A DNA stretch of 64,000 bases from NCBI GenBank assembly GCA_016200085.1, contig JACQFL010000019.1, positions 1-64,000 on the forward strand, in the 5' to 3' direction. Positions 23,917 to 32,094 of the stretch are shown here, in pieces. The position numbers and the translations under genes were made by a program. Source of the DNA: Candidatus Rokuibacteriota bacterium (GTDB taxonomy: Bacteria > Methylomirabilota > Methylomirabilia > Rokubacteriales > CSP1-6). The first letter of the stretch is position 1. Every line of letters begins with the position of its first letter. The notes under the pieces are model-generated. The model did no database searches. It was given only the letters and a program-made list of their open reading frames with translations, and had not been told where the DNA came from.

Positions 23917-25299
23917 CTACCCGAGCAGGCGCTCGGCGGCCTCCATGAGGGTCTCGGACAGGGTGGGGTGGGTATGAATGGTCGCGGCCAGGTCCTCGGC
24001 CACCAGCGCGGCCTCGACGGCCAGCGCCCCCTCGGCGATCAGCTCGCCCGCGCCGGGTCCGACGATGCCCACGCCGAGGAGGCGGCCCGAGGTGGCGTCC
24101 GCGACGAGCTTGGTGAGGCCGTCGGAGCGTCCGAGCGTGGCGGCCCGCCCGGAGGCCGCCCACGGGAACGTGGCGACCTTCACGGCCTGGCCCGCGGCCG
24201 CCGCCTGCCGCTCGGTGAGCCCGCACCAGGCGACCTCGGGATCCGTGAACACGACCGCGGGCACCACCGTCGCGTCGAAGGCCGACGGCCGCCCCGCGAT
24301 CACCTCGGCCGCGACCCTGCCCTGCCGCATCGCCCGGTGCGCGAGCATGGGCTCGCCCGTGACGTCGCCCACCGCGAACAGGTGCGGGTCCCCGGTGCGG
24401 CACCGCTCGTCCACCGCGATCACTCCCCGCTGGTCCACCGTCACGCGCGTCGTCTCGAGCCCGAGGCCTTCGGTGCGCGCCCGCCGGCCGACCGCGAGGA
24501 GCACGCGATCGAACGCCTCCGCGCCCCGGCTTTCCAGCTCGGCCTCGAGGCCGGCCGCGGTCTCGCGCAGCGCCGCCAGGCGCGTGCCGAGATGGATCTT
24601 CGCGAACAGGCGCTCGCAGCAGCGCGCGAGCGGCTGGACGAGGTCAAGGTCGGCGCCGGGCAGCAGGCCGTCGGTCATCTCGACCAGGGTCACGGCGCTG
24701 CCGAGGGCGGCGTAGACCTGGCCGAGCTCGAGCCCGATGTAGCCGCCGCCCGCGACGAGCAGCCGCTCGGGGATCTCGGCGATCTCCAGCGCCGCGGCGG
24801 AGTCCATCACGCGCTCGCCGAAGCTCACCCCGGGCAGCGCCGCCGGCGCCGAGCCCGTGGCGATCACGGCGTGGCGGAAGCGGATCTTCTGGGGCTGGTC
24901 GCCTTCGACCCGGAGCCCGCGCGAGTCCTCGAAGACCGCGCGCCCGCCGATCACGTCGACGCCCTTGCTCCTGGCCACCGAGGCCAGGCCGCGCGCGAGC
25001 TTGCCGACCACGCGCTCGGCCGTCCACTTGCGCATGGGATCCAGCGAGAGTCGCGGCTCGCCGAAGTCCACGCCGAACTCCCTCGCGCGCTCGGCCTGGG
25101 CGAGCACGCCGGCGACGTGGAGCAGCGCCTTGGAGGGAATGCAGCCCTCGAACAGGCAGGTGCCGCCGAGCCGGCCGCCCTCGTCCACGACCACGGCCTC
25201 GAGCCCGAGCTCCGCGCAGCGGAAGGCCGCGGCGTAGCCGCCCGGCCCGCCCCCGATCACGGCGACGTCCACCTCCCGCACGAGGTCGCCCATGACCAT
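23917..25299 (-). CDS. lpdA: dihydrolipoyl dehydrogenase (E3)
   Basis: This 460-residue flavoprotein reoxidises the dihydrolipoyl group of a 2-oxoacid dehydrogenase complex with NAD. It has the FAD-binding GGGPGGYAAA at 16-25, the redox-active pair Cys-48 and Cys-53 in GGTCLFEGCIPSK, the NAD-binding GGGYIGLELG, the second FAD motif FAVGDVTGEPMLAHRA and the C-terminal His/Glu base in IHTHPTLSET. The ATG at 25299 is just 2 bases after the E2 stop, so it is the last gene of the complex operon. Confidence 0.95.
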   Translation of the reverse strand: MVMGDLVREVDVAVIGGGPGGYAAAFRCAELGLEAVVVDEGGRLGGTCLFEGCIPSKALLHVAGVLAQAERAREFGVDFGEPRLSLDPMRKWTAERVVGKLARGLASVARSKGVDVIGGRAVFEDSRGLRVEGDQPQKIRFRHAVIATGSAPAALPGVSFGERVMDSAAALEIAEIPERLLVAGGGYIGLELGQVYAALGSAVTLVEMTDGLLPGADLDLVQPLARCCERLFAKIHLGTRLAALRETAAGLEAELESRGAEAFDRVLLAVGRRARTEGLGLETTRVTVDQRGVIAVDERCRTGDPHLFAVGDVTGEPMLAHRAMRQGRVAAEVIAGRPSAFDATVVPAVVFTDPEVAWCGLTERQAAAAGQAVKVATFPWAASGRAATLGRSDGLTKLVADATSGRLLGVGIVGPGAGELIAEGALAVEAALVAEDLAATIHTHPTLSETLMEAAERLLG

Positions 25300-25300
25300 C

Positions 25301-26596
25301 TCAGAGCTCCAGCAGCAGCCGGTCGGGCGCCTCGAGGCGCTGGACGACGTCGGTGAGGAAGCGCGCGGCGTCGGCGCCGTCGGCCACGCGGTGATCGAAG
25401 GTGATCGACAGCGGCAACAGCAGCCGCGGCACGATCTGCCCGGCGCGGACCACGGCCTCCTCGCGCCCGCGCGCGACGCCGAGGATGGCGACCTCCGGGT
25501 AGTTGATGATCGGGGTGGCCCCGGTGCCGCCGAGGACGCCGACGTTGGTGATGGTGAACGTGCCGCCGCGCAGGTCGTCGAGCGCCGCCTTGCCCTCCCG
25601 CACGCGCTGGGCCAGCGCGCCGAGCTCGCGGGCCAGCGCCAGCAGGGGCTTGCGATCGACGTCGCGGAGGACGGGGACGATGAGCCCGCGCTCGGTGGCG
25701 ACGGCGATCCCGAGGTGGTAGTGGCGCTTGACGATCAGCTCGCCCGCCTCGGGATCGAGCGAGGCGTTGAAGTCCGGATGCCGCTGGAGGGCCTGCGCCG
25801 CCGCCTTGAGCAGGAAGCTCGTGAGGGTCAGGGTCACGCCCTGCTCCCGCGCGGCGTCGAGGTTACGGCGGATCAGCGCGTCGAGGTCCGTGATGTCCGC
25901 GCGGTCGAAGTGCGTGACGTGGGGGATCAGCGTCGCCGACAGGGTCATGCGCTCGGCGATGGTCCGTCGCAGGTGCGACAGCGGGCGTCGCTCGACGGGC
26001 CCCCACTGCTCGAAGCGGGGCAGTGGCGGCGCGACGACTGCCTGCGCCAGCGGCCGGCCCGGGGCGCGCGCTGCCTCCCCGGCGGGCGACGGCGCGCCGG
26101 CGGCTCGATCGGCCGCCACCGCCACGCGCGGAGCGCCGCCGGCGGCCGCGCGGACGTCGTCGTCGGTGACGCGGCCGCCCCGTCCGCTGCCGCTGACCGC
26201 GTGCAGCTCCACGCCGAGCTCGCGCGCGAGCCGGCGCGTCGACGGGGTGGCGGGCACCGGTCCGGACCGCGGGGCCTCAGGCCCGGGCTCCGTCGCGGCG
26301 GACGTCGGGGCCGCGATCGTGCGCTCATTGCCGGCGCCGGACGCCGACGGCCGCTCGCTGGCGTCGGCGAACGAGACCAGGACCTGCCCCGCCTTCACCA
26401 TCTCGTGCGCCTGCACGTGGATGCGCTCCACGCGGCCGCTCATCGGCGAGGGGATCTCGACCTGGGCCTTGTCGGTCTCGACCTCGAGCAGCGGCGCGTC
26501 CTCCTGGATCACGTCGCCCTCCCGCACCAGCACCTTGACGATCTCGGCCTCGGTCAGGCCCTCGCCGAGGTCGGGCAGGCGGAACTCCCGCGCCAT
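25301..26596 (-). CDS. 2-oxoacid dehydrogenase E2 (dihydrolipoyl acyltransferase)
   Basis: This 431-residue core subunit transfers acyl groups from lipoate to CoA. Its domains in order are a lipoyl domain with Lys-43 in ETDKAQVEIPSPMSG, an Ala/Pro-rich linker, a peripheral subunit-binding domain (TPSTRRLARELGVELHAVSG), another linker and the catalytic domain with ITFDHRVADGADAARFL containing the catalytic His. There is a single lipoyl domain. Its ATG overlaps the E1beta stop by one base. The complex could be pyruvate or branched-chain 2-oxoacid dehydrogenase; E1 sequence gives a slight preference for pyruvate. Confidence 0.93.
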   Translation of the reverse strand: MAREFRLPDLGEGLTEAEIVKVLVREGDVIQEDAPLLEVETDKAQVEIPSPMSGRVERIHVQAHEMVKAGQVLVSFADASERPSASGAGNERTIAAPTSAATEPGPEAPRSGPVPATPSTRRLARELGVELHAVSGSGRGGRVTDDDVRAAAGGAPRVAVAADRAAGAPSPAGEAARAPGRPLAQAVVAPPLPRFEQWGPVERRPLSHLRRTIAERMTLSATLIPHVTHFDRADITDLDALIRRNLDAAREQGVTLTLTSFLLKAAAQALQRHPDFNASLDPEAGELIVKRHYHLGIAVATERGLIVPVLRDVDRKPLLALARELGALAQRVREGKAALDDLRGGTFTITNVGVLGGTGATPIINYPEVAILGVARGREEAVVRAGQIVPRLLLPLSITFDHRVADGADAARFLTDVVQRLEAPDRLLLEL

Positions 26597-27573
26597 CAGA
26601 ACGCCAGCGTCTCGCGGGCGGCGGCGAGGACGCGCGGGACGTCGGGCACCGTCGCGCGCTCGCGCGCGAACCCGACGAACGGCACGTCGTAGGCGGCGAC
26701 GCGCTTGATCGGCGCCTCCAGCGACAGGAAGGCGCGCTCCATGATGCTGGCGGCGATCTCCGCGCCCGGCCCGAAGCTCTGCGGCGCCTCGTGGATGATC
26801 ACGGCGCGGCCCGTCTTCTGCACCGAGGCCGCGAGCGTCGCGCGGTCGAGCGGGGCGACGGTGAGCAGGTCGATGACCTCCGCCTCGGCGCCGTCCTCCT
26901 GGGCCAGGGTGTCGGCCGCCTCGCGCGCCACGCGCAGCATCGCGCCGTACGAGATCAGCGTGAGGTCGCGGCCCTCGCGCACGATCTGGGCGCGGCCGAG
27001 GGGCATCATCTCGGGGTCGTCCGGCACCTCTTCGCGCGCGGCGTGGTAGAGGCCCTTGGCCTCGAAGAAGATCACCGGATCGGGGTCGCGGATGGCGCTG
27101 ACGAGGAGCGCGCGGGCGTTGCGCGGGCCCGACGGGATGACCATCTTGAGCCCCGGGATGTGCGCGTAGAACTGCTCCTCGGACTCCGAGTGGTGCTCGA
27201 GGGCGCGTACGCCGCCGCCGTACGGCATGCGGACGACCATCGCGCAGTGGAAGCGGCCCTGCGAGCGCTGCCGGTAGCGCGCGGCGTGGTTCTCGATCTG
27301 GTGGAAGCACTGGAAGGCGAAGCCCGAGAACTGGATCTCGCAGACGGGCTTGAGGCCGTAGAGCGCCATGCCCACCGAGGCGCCGATGATGGCCGCCTCG
27401 GCCAGCGGGCTGTCGATCACGCGCTGGCTGCCGAAGCGCCGCTGGAGATCCTCGGTGACCCGGAACACGCCGCCGTCGACCCCCACGTCCTCGCCGAGCA
27501 CGAGCACGTCGCGGTCGCGCTCCATTTCCTGCCGGAGGGCGAGGTTGAGGGCCTTCACCATGTTGAGTTTCAT
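26596..27573 (-). CDS. pdhB: 2-oxoacid dehydrogenase E1 beta subunit
   Basis: This 325-residue subunit forms the pyrimidine side of the thiamine-diphosphate site of the alpha2beta2 E1. Family marks are MVKALNLALRQEMERD, VLVLGEDVGVDGGVFRVTE, DSPLAEAAIIGASVGMA and VRMPYGGGVRALEHHSES, with a complete transketolase C-terminal domain (AVIIHEAPQSFGPGAEIAA). It lies between E1alpha (58-base gap) and E2 (one-base overlap). The length is normal. The specific substrate, pyruvate or branched-chain oxoacids, is not certain. Confidence 0.93.
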   Translation of the reverse strand: MKLNMVKALNLALRQEMERDRDVLVLGEDVGVDGGVFRVTEDLQRRFGSQRVIDSPLAEAAIIGASVGMALYGLKPVCEIQFSGFAFQCFHQIENHAARYRQRSQGRFHCAMVVRMPYGGGVRALEHHSESEEQFYAHIPGLKMVIPSGPRNARALLVSAIRDPDPVIFFEAKGLYHAAREEVPDDPEMMPLGRAQIVREGRDLTLISYGAMLRVAREAADTLAQEDGAEAEVIDLLTVAPLDRATLAASVQKTGRAVIIHEAPQSFGPGAEIAASIMERAFLSLEAPIKRVAAYDVPFVGFARERATVPDVPRVLAAARETLAF

Positions 27574-27631
27574 CGACCGGGCTCGTGAGGCCGCGACCGG
27601 CGTGGGTGGCGAGTGATGGGGAGGGGTGGAT

Positions 27632-28768
27632 TCATCGTCGGGTCATGCGCTGGCCGCGCATCGGGGGCGCGGGCGGGTGCTCCTCGTCGGCGCGGCGCGG
27701 CGGCGGCGCCTGCAGCCGCTCGGCCAACTCGCGGCGCTGGGCGGCGACGTCGGGCGGCAGCTCCGCGTAGGCGTGCGCGAAGATGGCGAGCGGGTCGGGC
27801 GGCGGCGTGGCCTCGAAGCGGCGGATGGCCTCCGCGATCTCCGCGTCCACCTGCGCCTCGAGCCCGTCCTCGAGGAGGTTCTTCTTGCGGAGGTACTCCG
27901 TGAAGCGCGTGAGCGGGTCCTTGCGCGCCCACTCCGCGACCTCCTCGTCGGTGCGGTACTTGGTCGGATCGTCGGCCGTGGTGTGGACGCCGAGCCGGTA
28001 GGTCACGCACTCGATCAGCGTGGGCCCGCCGCCCGCGCGGGCCCGCTCCACCGCTTCGCGGCTGGCCGCGTGGACGGCGAGCACGTCGTTGCCGTCCACC
28101 TGGATGCCCGGGAAGCCGTAGGCCAGCGCCTTCTGCGCGATCGTGCGGGAGTGGGTCTGCTTCTTGAGCGGCACCGAGATCGCCCACTGGTTGTTCTGGC
28201 ACACGAAGACGACCGGAACGTGCCACACCCCGGCGAAGTTCGCCGCCTCGTGGAAGTCCCCCTCGCTGGTGGCCCCGTCGCCGAAGAAAGCCATGACCAC
28301 GGCGTCCTCACCGCGATACTGGGCCGCGTAGGCCAGCCCGACGGCGTGCGGCAGCTGCGTGGCCACGGGGATGGTGATGCCGAGGTCGTGCTGCGCCGGG
28401 GCCGGCTGTCCACCCTCGAGGAAGCCGGCGAAGAAGAGCAGGAGCTTGTCGATCGGCCAGCCCCGCCAGATCATCGCCGCCGTCTCGCGGAAGGACGGCA
28501 CCATCCAGTCCGTCGGTCTCAGCGTGCTGACGCTGCCGAGCTGCGAGGCCTCCTGCCCCTTGATGGGAGCGAAGGTGCCGATGCGGCCCTGGCGCTGCAG
28601 GCGGACCATGCGCTCGTCCAGGCGGCGCCCGAGCAGCATCGCGCGGTAGAGCCGCTTCAGCTCGTCGGCGGGAAGGTCGGGCTCGAGCGCGGTGTCGAGG
28701 TTCCCGTCGCTGTCGAGGATCGACAGGTGCTCGATGGTGAAGCGCGGCTCGAGCGGGGTCCTGGGCAT
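27632..28768 (-). CDS. pdhA: 2-oxoacid dehydrogenase E1 alpha subunit (pyruvate dehydrogenase type)
   Basis: This 378-residue subunit decarboxylates a 2-oxoacid with thiamine diphosphate. The ThDP motif GDGATSEGDFHEAANFAG and, 26 residues after GDG, CQNNQWAISVP are intact. The phosphorylation-loop-like DDPTKYRT and the N-terminal RRLDERMVRLQRQGRIGTF are also present. The C-terminus is rich in Pro and Arg. It is the first gene of the E1alpha-E1beta-E2-E3 operon. The N-terminal region resembles Bacillus-type PdhA, so pyruvate is the likelier substrate. Confidence 0.92.
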   Translation of the reverse strand: MPRTPLEPRFTIEHLSILDSDGNLDTALEPDLPADELKRLYRAMLLGRRLDERMVRLQRQGRIGTFAPIKGQEASQLGSVSTLRPTDWMVPSFRETAAMIWRGWPIDKLLLFFAGFLEGGQPAPAQHDLGITIPVATQLPHAVGLAYAAQYRGEDAVVMAFFGDGATSEGDFHEAANFAGVWHVPVVFVCQNNQWAISVPLKKQTHSRTIAQKALAYGFPGIQVDGNDVLAVHAASREAVERARAGGGPTLIECVTYRLGVHTTADDPTKYRTDEEVAEWARKDPLTRFTEYLRKKNLLEDGLEAQVDAEIAEAIRRFEATPPPDPLAIFAHAYAELPPDVAAQRRELAERLQAPPPRRADEEHPPAPPMRGQRMTRR

Positions 28769-28804
28769 GGGCGCCTCGCCGTGTCGGATCGTGCGTCCAC
28801 GCCC

Positions 28805-28810
28805 ATTGTA
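28805..28810 (-). promoter_or_regulatory. -10 element of the dehydrogenase operon
   Basis: TACAAT on the - strand matches the -10 consensus in five of six positions, 36 bases before the E1alpha start. I see no convincing -35, so the assignment is tentative. Confidence 0.35.
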
Positions 28811-28832
28811 CTCCCGCGGCCGTACCTTCGGG

Positions 28833-29411
28833 TCACCCGTCGGCGAGCATGCGCTGCATCACCGTGACGTCGAGCCAGCGGTCGAGCTTGAAGGCGACCT
28901 CGCGCTCGACGCCGACCAGCCGGAAGCCCGCGCGCGCGTGCAGGGCGATCGACGCGGCGTTCTCGCTGGTGATCCGCGCCAGCACCGAGCGGTGGCCCGC
29001 CGCGCGCGCGCGGCCCAGCAGCGCGCCCAGCACGAGCGCGCCGAGCCCGCGGTCGCGGCAGTCTTGGCGCACGTAGATCGAATTCTCCACGGTATGCGCG
29101 AACGCGGGCTTGGCCCGGTACGCCGTCAGCGCCCCGAAAGCGAGCACCTCGTCGCCCGCGACCGCAACGAGGACGGGGTGACCATCGCCGTGCGCCTCGC
29201 GCCAGCGGCGTTGCGCGGCCGGATCGCGCGGCTGGGTGTCGGTCGTGGTGACTGCGCACGCGATCTCGCGGTTCCAGATCGCCGCGATCTGCCCGTCGTG
29301 GGCCGCGGCGGCCGTCCGGACCGTGATGGCCGGCGGCCGGGCGGCGTCGGGCGCCAGGATCGTCCCGCCCTGGCCCGGCCCGCCGGCGTCGGGCGCGCGG
29401 CGTCGTTTCAC
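28833..29411 (-). CDS. GNAT family N-acetyltransferase (PAT/BAR-like)
   Basis: This 192-residue enzyme transfers an acyl group from CoA to an amine. It follows the phosphinothricin/MddA-type acetyltransferases: IAAIWNREIACAVTTTDTQPRD at the start, VENSIYVRQDCRDRGLGALVLGALL as the acetyl-CoA loop, and ASIALHARAGFRLVGVEREVAFKLDRWLDVTVMQR at the end. The GTG start at 29411 adds a short basic/Gly-rich N-terminus; a later start nearer ITVRTAAAAH is possible. It follows the small gene at 29417-29623 by 5 bases, so they may be co-transcribed. Its substrate is unknown. Confidence 0.85.
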   Translation of the reverse strand: MKRRRAPDAGGPGQGGTILAPDAARPPAITVRTAAAAHDGQIAAIWNREIACAVTTTDTQPRDPAAQRRWREAHGDGHPVLVAVAGDEVLAFGALTAYRAKPAFAHTVENSIYVRQDCRDRGLGALVLGALLGRARAAGHRSVLARITSENAASIALHARAGFRLVGVEREVAFKLDRWLDVTVMQRMLADG

Positions 29412-29416
29412 GGCCG

Positions 29417-29623
29417 TCAGCCCCGCGTCACGTGCGGCGCCGGCGCGGGCGCCGACCCGGCGAGCACGCGATGGCCGACGGCGATGAGAGCGGTCGCCAG
29501 GCGCACCCGCAGCGGCCGCGCACGCGGCCGCGCGCCCAGGAGCGCACGACGGCGCGCGTCGCGGCGGGCCGCGGCGAGCCGATCGTGCACGAGAACCTGG
29601 AGCGCGTACTCGTTGACGTCCAT
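29417..29623 (-). CDS. small basic protein of unknown function
   Basis: This 68-residue protein begins MDVNEYALQVLVHDRLAAARRDARRRALLG and continues with a moderately hydrophobic LATALIAVGHRVLAG. A strong AGGGGAGG ribosome-binding site precedes the ATG. The N-terminal helix and short hydrophobic segment resemble small proteins I associate with similar high-G+C genomes, but no function is known. It is followed closely by the acetyltransferase gene. Confidence 0.55.
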   Translation of the reverse strand: MDVNEYALQVLVHDRLAAARRDARRRALLGARPRARPLRVRLATALIAVGHRVLAGSAPAPAPHVTRG

Positions 29624-29658
29624 GGCGGCCTCCCCTTCGGTCGCTCACCGCTCGGCGC

Positions 29659-29875
29659 GGCTCACCTCACACCATTCCGACATTTCACCGCTCGGTCGGG
29701 CGTGCTTACACACGCCCACCTCGCACGTCGTTCGGCTCGCCGCCGCGACTCCGGCTCACCTCACACGATTCAGACACTTCATCGCTCGGGCGTGCAGAGC
29801 ACGCCCACCTCGCACTTCGTTCGGCTCGCAGCGGTCGCGGCTTCGCCGCTCCGACGCGGCTCACCTCACACGGCC
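29659..29875. repeat. tandem repeat with conserved hairpin
   Basis: Two units of about 95-105 bases (29659-29752 and 29753-29857) and an 18-base start of a third fill the gap before the LysR gene. Each unit begins GGCTCACCTCACAC and holds a hairpin: GGGCGTG...CACGCCC in the first, GGGCGTGC...GCACGCCC in the second, with loop changes that keep the stem. This supports a structured RNA or repeat element. No protein-coding sense is apparent. Confidence 0.75.
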
Positions 29876-29904
29876 ACTATGGGCCTGGCGGGAGGATCAG
29901 GGAA

Positions 29905-29919
29905 ATCAATTGTCTTGAT
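29905..29919. promoter_or_regulatory. LysR-type operator palindrome
   Basis: ATCAA-TTGTC-TTGAT is a perfect inverted repeat in an unusually A+T-rich patch 26-40 bases before the lysR start. LysR-type regulators bind T-N11-A palindromes such as this near their own promoters, so autoregulation is likely. Confidence 0.55.
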
Positions 29920-29944
29920 ACAGACCATCAGGTAACTTTTGGGC

Positions 29945-30886
29945 ATGGACCTCGCCCTGCCGCACCTGCGCGCCCTCGAGGCCGTGGCTCGCCACGGCAG
30001 CTTCTCGCGGGCCGCCGCCGAGCTGGGAGTGACGCAGCCCGCGGTCAGCATGCAGGTCCGCCAGCTCGAGGATCGCCTGGGGGCGCGGCTCCTCGAGCGG
30101 GTGGGCAAGCGGGCGTTCCCCACCAAGGCGGGCACGGTGCTGCTGGCCCACGCCGGCCGGGCCCTGCGCGAGCTGGAGGCGGGCGTCGAGCTGGTCCACC
30201 AGATGAAGGGCGTGGTGGCGGGCCGGGTCCGGCTGGGGACGAGCGCCTCGGCCAGCATCTACCTGTTACCGCCGGCGTTCCGGCGCTTCCGGGCGGCGTA
30301 CCCCGAGACCGAGCTGATCGTGGTCACCGGCAACGGCCCGGACATCACGCGCGCCATCGTCGACAACGACCTCGACCTCGGCGTGGTGAGCCTGCCCGTG
30401 CGCGAGCGCGAGCTGGCGGTGTCGCCGTTCTACCGGGACGACCTCGTCGCGGTCGGCCCGCCCGGCGAGCGCTGGCCGCGCGGCGGGACGGTGACGGCCA
30501 CCGAGCTCGCGCGCCATCCCCTGATCCTGTTCGAGCGCGGCGCGACGCTCCGACGTCTCATCGACGGGTGGTTCGCGCGCGCGCACGCCTCGCCCGGGCT
30601 GCCGATGGAGATGGGCAACACGGAAGCCATCAAGAAGCTCGTCGAGTCCGGTCTCGGGCTCTCCGTGACGTCGCGCTTCTCGGTGCTCGCCGAGCTGCGT
30701 ACCCGCCGGCTCACGGCCGCGCGGCTGGCCCCACCGCTCGTCCGCCAGATCGGCATCGTCCGTCGGCGCGACAAGCCCACCTCCCCCGCCCTCGAGGCCT
30801 TCCTCGCCACCCTCGACCGGCTGCGGCCCGAGCTGGAGCGATCGGGCGGCCGGCGACCTCCACGGCCGAGGGTGAGCCGGACATAG
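29945..30886 (+). CDS. LysR family transcriptional regulator (CbbR/CysL-like)
   Basis: This 313-residue regulator has an N-terminal winged helix-turn-helix (LRALEAVARHGSFSRAAAELGVTQPAVSMQVRQLEDRLGARLLER). It is followed by the periplasmic-binding-like effector domain, with VRLGTSASASIYLLPPAFRRFRAAYPE and GPDITRAIVDNDLDLGVVSLPV. The domain sequence is closest to the CysL/CbbR group. ATG 29945 (MDLALPHLR) is preferred to the TTG at 29939. An operator palindrome lies just upstream. Its targets are unknown; no divergent metabolic gene adjoins. Confidence 0.9.
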   Translation: MDLALPHLRALEAVARHGSFSRAAAELGVTQPAVSMQVRQLEDRLGARLLERVGKRAFPTKAGTVLLAHAGRALRELEAGVELVHQMKGVVAGRVRLGTSASASIYLLPPAFRRFRAAYPETELIVVTGNGPDITRAIVDNDLDLGVVSLPVRERELAVSPFYRDDLVAVGPPGERWPRGGTVTATELARHPLILFERGATLRRLIDGWFARAHASPGLPMEMGNTEAIKKLVESGLGLSVTSRFSVLAELRTRRLTAARLAPPLVRQIGIVRRRDKPTSPALEAFLATLDRLRPELERSGGRRPPRPRVSRT

Positions 30887-30930
30887 CGGGGCACCCCGGG
30901 GCGCTTCCGGGCGTCGGGGGACTGGACGCT

Positions 30931-30960
30931 CCGGGGGGGCCCGCTCCGGGGGGCCCCCGG
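30931..30960. terminator. G+C-rich hairpin between convergent genes
   Basis: CCGGGGG and CCCCCGG, extended by GCC/GGC across a two-base bulge, form a strong hairpin between lysR and the convergent PLP-enzyme gene. There is no T run, so terminator function is likely but not proven. Confidence 0.4.
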
Positions 30961-30965
30961 TCCGC

Positions 30966-32084
30966 CTATCCGAGCGCCTGGGAGAGGTCGTCGATGATGT
31001 CGTCGGGATGCTCGAGCCCGACGGACAGCCGTAGCAGGTTCTCCGGCGTCGTCGTCCCCGGTCCCTCGATCGAGGCGCGATGCTCGATGAGACTCTCCAT
31101 CCCGCCGAAGCTCGTGGCCCGGATGATCACCCGCACCTTGGCCGCGGCGGCCATGGCGGCGTCGCGGCCGCCGGCGACCTGGAACGACGTCATGCCGCCG
31201 AAGTGCGACATCTGCCGGCGCGCCAGCGCGTGCCCGGGGTGACCGGGCAGCCCGGGATAGTGCACGCGCTCGACGCGCGGATGGCGCGCAAGGAAGGTCG
31301 CGACCTTCAGCGCGTTCTCGGCGTGGGCGCGGACCCGGTACGGCGCGGAGCGGATCGAGCGCAGCGCGAGCCAGCAGTCGAAGGGCGAGGGCACCCCGCC
31401 GCCCGCAGCCTGGAACGCGCGGATCGCGTCGAAGACGCCGGCGCGGGCGCGCGCCACCACCGCCCCGCCCATCACGTCGCCGTGGCCGCTCAGGTACTTC
31501 GTGGTGGCGTGCACGACCAGGTCGGCGCCCAGGGTGAAGGGCCTCTGCAAGATGGGGGTCGCGAAGGTGTTGTCGCACACGCAGAGCGCGCCGGCGCCGT
31601 GGGCGAGGTCGGCGAGGGCCTGCACGTCGCTGATCTTGAGCATCGGGTTCGAGGGGGTCTCGACCCAGATCGCGCGCGTGCGCGGCGTGAGCGCCGCGCG
31701 GGCGGCGGCGACGTCGGTCATGTCCACGAACGTCGCGGCCAGCCCCCACGGGGCGAGGTGCTCGCGCAGGAGCCGCGCGGTGCCGTGGTACACGTCGCGG
31801 GGGGCGATCACGTGGTCGCCGGGCGCGAGGGTGTGGAAGACCGCCAGCGTGGCCGCGGTGCCCGAGGCGAAGGCCGCGGCCGCCGCGCCCGCCTCCAGCT
31901 CGGCCAGGCACGCCTCGAGGGCGTCGCGGTTGGGGTTGCTGTTGCGAGCGTAGAGGTGGCCGCGGGGATAGCTGCCGTCGGGATCGCGCTCGAAGGTCGT
32001 CGACAGCGAGATCGGCGGCGCGACGGCGCCCGTCGCCGGATCGACGCGGTGGCCGGCGTGCACCGCGATCGTCTCGATCCTCAC
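30966..32084 (-). CDS. Cys/Met metabolism PLP-dependent enzyme (cystathionine gamma-synthase/lyase type)
   Basis: This 372-residue fold-type I PLP enzyme acts on cystathionine, O-acyl-homoserine or methionine. Marks are YARNSNPNRDALEACLAELE, FASGTAATLAVF, the VCDNTFATPILQRP segment with its Asp, the PLP Lys-196 in HATTKYLSGHGDVMGG and RLSVGLEHPDDIIDDL at the end. Gamma-synthase, gamma-lyase and methionine gamma-lyase cannot be told apart reliably here. It is 10 bases downstream of trpD and is the last gene of the ligase-kinase-trpD run. Confidence 0.88.
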   Translation of the reverse strand: MRIETIAVHAGHRVDPATGAVAPPISLSTTFERDPDGSYPRGHLYARNSNPNRDALEACLAELEAGAAAAAFASGTAATLAVFHTLAPGDHVIAPRDVYHGTARLLREHLAPWGLAATFVDMTDVAAARAALTPRTRAIWVETPSNPMLKISDVQALADLAHGAGALCVCDNTFATPILQRPFTLGADLVVHATTKYLSGHGDVMGGAVVARARAGVFDAIRAFQAAGGGVPSPFDCWLALRSIRSAPYRVRAHAENALKVATFLARHPRVERVHYPGLPGHPGHALARRQMSHFGGMTSFQVAGGRDAAMAAAAKVRVIIRATSFGGMESLIEHRASIEGPGTTTPENLLRLSVGLEHPDDIIDDLSQALG

Positions 32085-32094
32085 GCGGCCGGGC

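Noticed and set aside
22927..25356. 809-codon + strand ORF across the Spy-like and E3 genes
   Set aside because: Shadow frame; the opposite-strand genes have signal peptide and flavoprotein motifs.
29659..29875. CRISPR array
   Set aside because: Only two and a bit units, about 100 bases each, with no regular short repeat-spacer structure.
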